From positions 103,234 through 167,233 of the forward strand of contig JAPDFW010000121.1 of assembly GCA_028826165.1 (NCBI GenBank): DNA of 64,000 nucleotides, given 5' to 3'. Every line of letters starts with the position of its first letter. Position 1 is the first letter of the stretch. Positions 61,027-64,000 of this stretch are shown here, piece after piece. The translations under genes were made by a program, and so were the position numbers. Source of the stretch: Anaeramoeba ignava. Lineage: Eukaryota > Metamonada > Anaeramoebidae. The notes beneath the pieces were generated by a model, which made no database searches, was not told the DNA's origin, and worked only from the letters and a program-made list of their open reading frames with translations.

Positions 61027-62235
61027 TCAAAAACATTTCTTATGAATTATAGAAGGACCAGCTTCATCATATTCATATTTATTAACCCACATCTGCTCAA
61101 AAGAAGAAAGAGAAGCCAAAATAGATCCACCGATCCAAACAGAATATTTTCTTTCAGGAACAGCAATAACTTTTGTATTAAAATTTGGACCAGCCATTTG
61201 GGAAATTTCTTGAGTAATTCTTTCAGAAAAACCAGGAAACATTGTTGATCCACCAGATAAAATGATATTTTCAAACAATCCTTTTCGTAAATTATCATCA
61301 CATTTCATTATCGAATTATAAATCATTTGATGAACACCAGGTTGATATATTCCCATGAAAGACGGCTGGAATAAAACCTCAGGAGTTCGAAATGATTCAT
61401 TTCCAATTTGGATGACTTGACCGTTAGGCAATTGATAATTTCTTAATGAATTTTGTTGGATTGAAAGATCCATTTCTCTGTTAAAATCAAAAGCAACATA
61501 TCCAAGTTTTTCTTTGATATCTTTGACTACTTCTCTCTCAAAAGGCGTTTGAAATGCAAATCCTTTTTCATATAAAATTTTATTGAAAAAATCAGTCAAT
61601 TCTTTTCCTGCCAAATCCATTCTTGATATTGCATGAGGAATTGCATAGCCATCTGAGAGCGGAATCACAGAAGACACTCCATCACCAATATCCAAGACAA
61701 CTCCTGTAGTTCTTCCTGATGCATAAAGTGACAAAACGGGAGATATTGAAATGTAAATTTTTGGAATATTGAATTTTTCAAATAAAATTGATGTCATTTT
61801 TTCCCGATTTTCTTTTGGATTCAATGGAGGTTCATTTATGAGCACTGGATGCTCTTGTGGATTGATTGATAGCTTGTTATAAAATGCATAATTCCATATT
61901 TTTTCCATGTCGTCCCAATTTCGCACTATTCCATGCTCCATTGGATATTCCAACTTGAACATTCCACTTTTTGCAATTGCTTCATCTCCAACTTCAAAAA
62001 TATTTTGTTGCATTCCTGTTGTTGGATCTGAATATCCTCCTTTTGCTACAACTGTTGGAAATACTGCTTTTGGTGCATCATCTCCTGCAATTCCAATCTT
62101 AATCATTCCTGTTCCATTGTCGATTATTATTGCATCTTTTGTTGCTTTTTGTGGGATTTTATTTGTTCTTGTGTGTGTTTTTTTGCTTGGATTTGTGTTT
62201 CCGTTATCTTTTTGTTTTGTTGCACTTACTCCCAT
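61027..62235 (-). CDS. Divergent actin
   Basis: Single exon, 402 aa, against 375 for typical actin. The start [19 protein letters not shown] at 62235 is chosen; an upstream ATG at 62319 lies in the T-rich leader. A basic N-terminal extension of about 30 residues precedes the actin fold: [20 protein letters not shown] (phosphate loop 1), [20 protein letters not shown] (loop 2; usual Asp-Ser-Gly is Asp-Ile-Gly), [27 protein letters not shown] (adenosine loop) and [19 protein letters not shown]. It ends in KKCF, as actins do. The nucleotide site looks mostly intact. Divergence in the DNase loop and hydrophobic plug regions suggests a specialised actin or actin-related protein; polymerisation cannot be judged. 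Confidence 0.88.
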   Translation of the reverse strand: MGVSATKQKDNGNTNPSKKTHTRTNKIPQKATKDAIIIDNGTGMIKIGIAGDDAPKAVFPTVVAKGGYSDPTTGMQQNIFEVGDEAIAKSGMFKLEYPMEHGIVRNWDDMEKIWNYAFYNKLSINPQEHPVLINEPPLNPKENREKMTSILFEKFNIPKIYISISPVLSLYASGRTTGVVLDIGDGVSSVIPLSDGYAIPHAISRMDLAGKELTDFFNKILYEKGFAFQTPFEREVVKDIKEKLGYVAFDFNREMDLSIQQNSLRNYQLPNGQVIQIGNESFRTPEVLFQPSFMGIYQPGVHQMIYNSIMKCDDNLRKGLFENIILSGGSTMFPGFSERITQEISQMAGPNFNTKVIAVPERKYSVWIGGSILASLSSFEQMWVNKYEYDEAGPSIIHKKCF

Positions 62236-62304
62236 TATTTTTTGTTTTGAAAAAAATGAAAATCCAAAAATTGAAAAATGAAAAAAATTTTTTTTTTTCT
62301 TTTT

Positions 62305-62475
62305 TAATTGGAAAATCAAATTGGAAAATTAAATTGGAAAATCAAATTGGAAAATTAAATTGGAAAATTAAAAAAGAAAAATAAATTTTTGGAAAATTAA
62401 ATTGGAAAATTAAATTGGAAAATTAAATTGGAAAATTAAAAAGGAAAATTAAATTGGAAAATCAAATTGGAAAGA
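62305..62475. repeat. Tandem repeat AAATTGGAAAATT upstream of the actin gene
   Basis: About ten copies of a 13-bp unit (AAATTGGAAAATC/T) with one break of AAAAAGAAAAATAAATTTTT. It lies in the promoter-side region of the actin gene and next to the 3' end of a Ubl gene. Confidence 0.85.
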
Positions 62476-62519
62476 AAATTAAAAAAAAAGAAAAATAAAT
62501 TTTTGGAAAATGAAATTGC

Positions 62520-62975
62520 TTAAAGAATAATGCATTTCATTTTTGGTTGAACTTGATAAGTTTGGGTTTGATACGTTTGAGTTTGATAATCTGGAGTATT
62601 TTGATAACTTGTTGTTGTTGTTGTTTGATAATTTGGATTTGATTGATAAGTTGTTGATTGATAAGTTGGATTTGATTGATAAGTTGGATTTGTTTGATAA
62701 GTTGGATTTGTTTGATAAGTTGTTGATTGATAAGTTATTGTTGAATCATTCTCTCCACTTGTGAAAACTAAATTAATTGTTGTTTCTTGCATTATATTGC
62801 ATTCCTTAATATTTTGATCGTTTCTTAAATCAGATCCTTGATAAGTTAATTTTTGATTTGCAACTGGAATTCCTTGTGTTGATTCAATTAATTGTTTAAG
62901 TTTTAAAATTGAATCATATTCATTAATATCATATGGAAAAATTTTCCCAGTTGAAGTTTGAACATAAATTTTCAT
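62520..62975 (-). CDS. Ubiquitin-like protein with C-terminal CaaX box (copy 1)
   Basis: Single exon, 151 aa. Residues 1-73 are a ubiquitin-like fold: MKIYVQTSTGKIFPYDINEY, LKQLIESTQGIPVANQKLTY, DLRNDQNIKECNIMQ, TINLVF. There is no terminal Gly-Gly, so it is not a conjugated modifier. Residues about 82-143 are Tyr-Gln-Thr/Ser-rich repeats (YQTNPTYQSNP). The protein ends KCIIL: Cys-Ile-Ile-Leu is a CaaX prenylation box, with Leu favouring geranylgeranylation. This layout recalls membrane-anchored ubiquitin-fold (MUB) proteins, which recruit E2 enzymes to membranes; the repeat linker is not part of known MUBs. Tandem paralogue at 63207-63662. Confidence 0.82.
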   Translation of the reverse strand: MKIYVQTSTGKIFPYDINEYDSILKLKQLIESTQGIPVANQKLTYQGSDLRNDQNIKECNIMQETTINLVFTSGENDSTITYQSTTYQTNPTYQTNPTYQSNPTYQSTTYQSNPNYQTTTTTSYQNTPDYQTQTYQTQTYQVQPKMKCIIL

Positions 62976-63206
62976 TTGAATTGTTTAATAAAAAATAAAA
63001 TAAAAAGAAGAATGAAAATAATTTTTCATTTTCTCAAAAAAAAAGAAAAAAAAAAAGAAAGAAAAAAATGAAAATAATTTTTTTTTTCATTTTCTCAATA
63101 AAAAAAGAAGAATAAAAAAGAAAGGAAAATTAAAAAAGAAAGAAGAATAAAAAAGAAAGGAAAATTTAAAAGGAAAGAAAAATAAATTTTTGGAAAATGA
63201 AATTGC

Positions 63207-63662
63207 TTAAAGAATATTGCATGCTTTTCGTTGAGCTTTATAAGTTTGAGTTTGATACGTTTGGGTTTGATAAGTTTGAGTTTGATAATCTGGAGTATTT
63301 TGATAACTTGTTGTTGTTGTTGTTTGATAAGTTGGATTTGATTGATAAGTTGGATTTGTTTGATAAGTTGGAGTTGATTGATAAGTTGGATTTGTTTGAT
63401 AAGTTGGATTTGTTTGATAAGTTATTGTTGAATCATTCTCTCCACTTGTGAAAACTAAATTAATTGTTGTTTCTTGCATTATATTGCATTCCTTAATATT
63501 TTGATCGTTTCTTAAATCAGATCCTTGATAAGTTAATTTTTGATTTGCAACTGGAATTCCTTGTGTTGATTCAATTAATTGTTTAAGTTTTAAAATTGAA
63601 TCATATTCATTAATATCATATGGAAAAATTTTCCCAGTTGAAGTTTGAACATAAATTTTCAT
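63207..63662 (-). CDS. Ubiquitin-like protein with C-terminal CaaX box (copy 2)
   Basis: Also 151 aa. The first 80 or so residues are identical to copy 1, while the Tyr-Gln repeat linker differs in unit order (YQTNPTYQSTPTYQ, TYQTQTYQTQTY). It ends RKACNIL, again a CaaX box (Cys-Asn-Ile-Leu). Upstream sequence next to the start (AATTCAAATG) is also shared, so the pair arose by recent tandem duplication. Keeping a CaaX motif in both copies despite linker change suggests it is selected. Confidence 0.82.
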   Translation of the reverse strand: MKIYVQTSTGKIFPYDINEYDSILKLKQLIESTQGIPVANQKLTYQGSDLRNDQNIKECNIMQETTINLVFTSGENDSTITYQTNPTYQTNPTYQSTPTYQTNPTYQSNPTYQTTTTTSYQNTPDYQTQTYQTQTYQTQTYKAQRKACNIL

Positions 63663-63898
63663 TTGAATTGTTTAATAAAAAATAAAATAAAAAGAAGAAT
63701 GAAAAGAATGAAAAAAAAGAAAGAAAAAAATGAAAATAAATTTTTTTTTTCATTAAAAATATTAAATTAAAATTATTTAAAAAATTGAATTAGAATTGAT
63801 TTTATTTTGATTTTGGATTATTTCCTTGATAACTGAGAAAAAAAAATCATCCCAAAAAAAAATTAGAGATGATTGCAATTGCTTAATTTTGATTTGAG
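63663..63898. other. Intergenic spacer
   Basis: T/A-rich leader of the Ubl gene. Near 63847-63880 lies an inverted pair AATCATC ... GATGATT, which could form a small hairpin. No gene is recognised. Confidence 0.4.
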
Positions 63899-64000
63899 TT
63901 ATTTTCTGTGTTTTTTGTGAAATGCGTAATTTAATAAATCCATTAAATTTGGATTTGTTTGATTTAATTGAAAATAATCAATTCCAGTTTCAAGTTCTTT
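63899..64000 (-). CDS. RCC1-repeat/BTB protein, 3' end only (runs off the right edge)
   Basis: Reads KELETGIDYFQLNQTNPNLM and ends DLLNYAFHKKHRK at a TAA (63899-63901). The stretch GIDYFQLNQTNPNL is the C-terminal signature of the family, so this is the last 33 codons of another member. Its end differs from the usual KFNNQN and there is no hexamer array after the stop, unlike most relatives. Confidence 0.8.
   Translation of the reverse strand, partial: KELETGIDYFQLNQTNPNLMDLLNYAFHKKHRK

Noticed and set aside
63847-63880. Possible small nucleolar RNA or hairpin RNA
   Set aside because: Only a 7-bp inverted pair and loose C/D-like words; no convincing box spacing.

Overview
The window is nuclear DNA from a very AT-rich eukaryotic protist. 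Genes carry short GT-AG introns and use the standard stop codons. Hexanucleotide arrays of the AAAATT / AAAATC / GAAAAT type fill introns, 3' flanks and coding regions (giving N-Q and N-E runs). A repeated RCC1-repeat/BTB family, small introns, a DnaK-type organellar HSP70 and an actin relative suggest a free-living amoeboid metamonad of the Anaeramoeba kind. That placement is inference; nothing in the sequence names the species.

Layout. 0-5 kb: three tandem RCC1/BTB paralogues on the minus strand (the first cut by the window edge), each followed by a hexamer array. 5-8 kb: a minus-strand Asn/Gln-rich protein with a gamma-synergin-like tail and a frame-breaking internal duplication. 8-20 kb: a large inverted repeat. 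Its arms are two five-exon class I ubiquitin-conjugating (E2) genes of the UBE2D type, the left one intact and the right one with a +1 frameshift. Between them lie two arrays of ~143-bp satellite and two seven-transmembrane receptor genes, one intact and one broken. The broken one is surrounded by ghost copies that look partly overwritten by TTTTGA repeat. 20-24.8 kb: a conserved protein of unknown function, another 143-bp satellite and a frameshifted RCC1/BTB gene. 24.9-33.6 kb: a RasGEF with a huge coiled coil and a seven-exon DENN-domain protein (candidate Rab GEF), both minus strand. 33.7-34.4 kb: a 12-bp AT repeat between divergent genes. 34.5-52 kb, all plus strand: a GyrI-like effector-binding protein, a TMEM120 relative, a WDR7/rabconnectin-3-beta-like WD40 protein, the catalytic subunit of DNA primase, and a ~2,400-residue GTPase + Cys-rich + VWA protein. 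52-54.8 kb: a protein of unknown function and a fourth ~144-bp satellite. 54.9-64 kb: organellar HSP70, two more RCC1/BTB genes, a divergent actin, a tandem pair of ubiquitin-like proteins ending in CaaX boxes, and the 3' end of another RCC1/BTB gene.

The genes are a mix of trafficking and signalling (RasGEF, DENN, WDR7-like, receptors, E2, prenylated Ubl, synergin-like) and housekeeping (primase, HSP70, actin). They do not form an operon-like pathway. Two sequence-level patterns stand out. First, every long hexamer array has its A-rich strand on the sense strand of the gene it sits in or follows. Second, four separate satellite arrays share a monomer length of about 143-146 bp. Exon structures below were assembled by hand from GT-AG sites, reading-frame continuity and, where available, a paralogue; each joined frame was checked for length divisible by three except where a break is stated.
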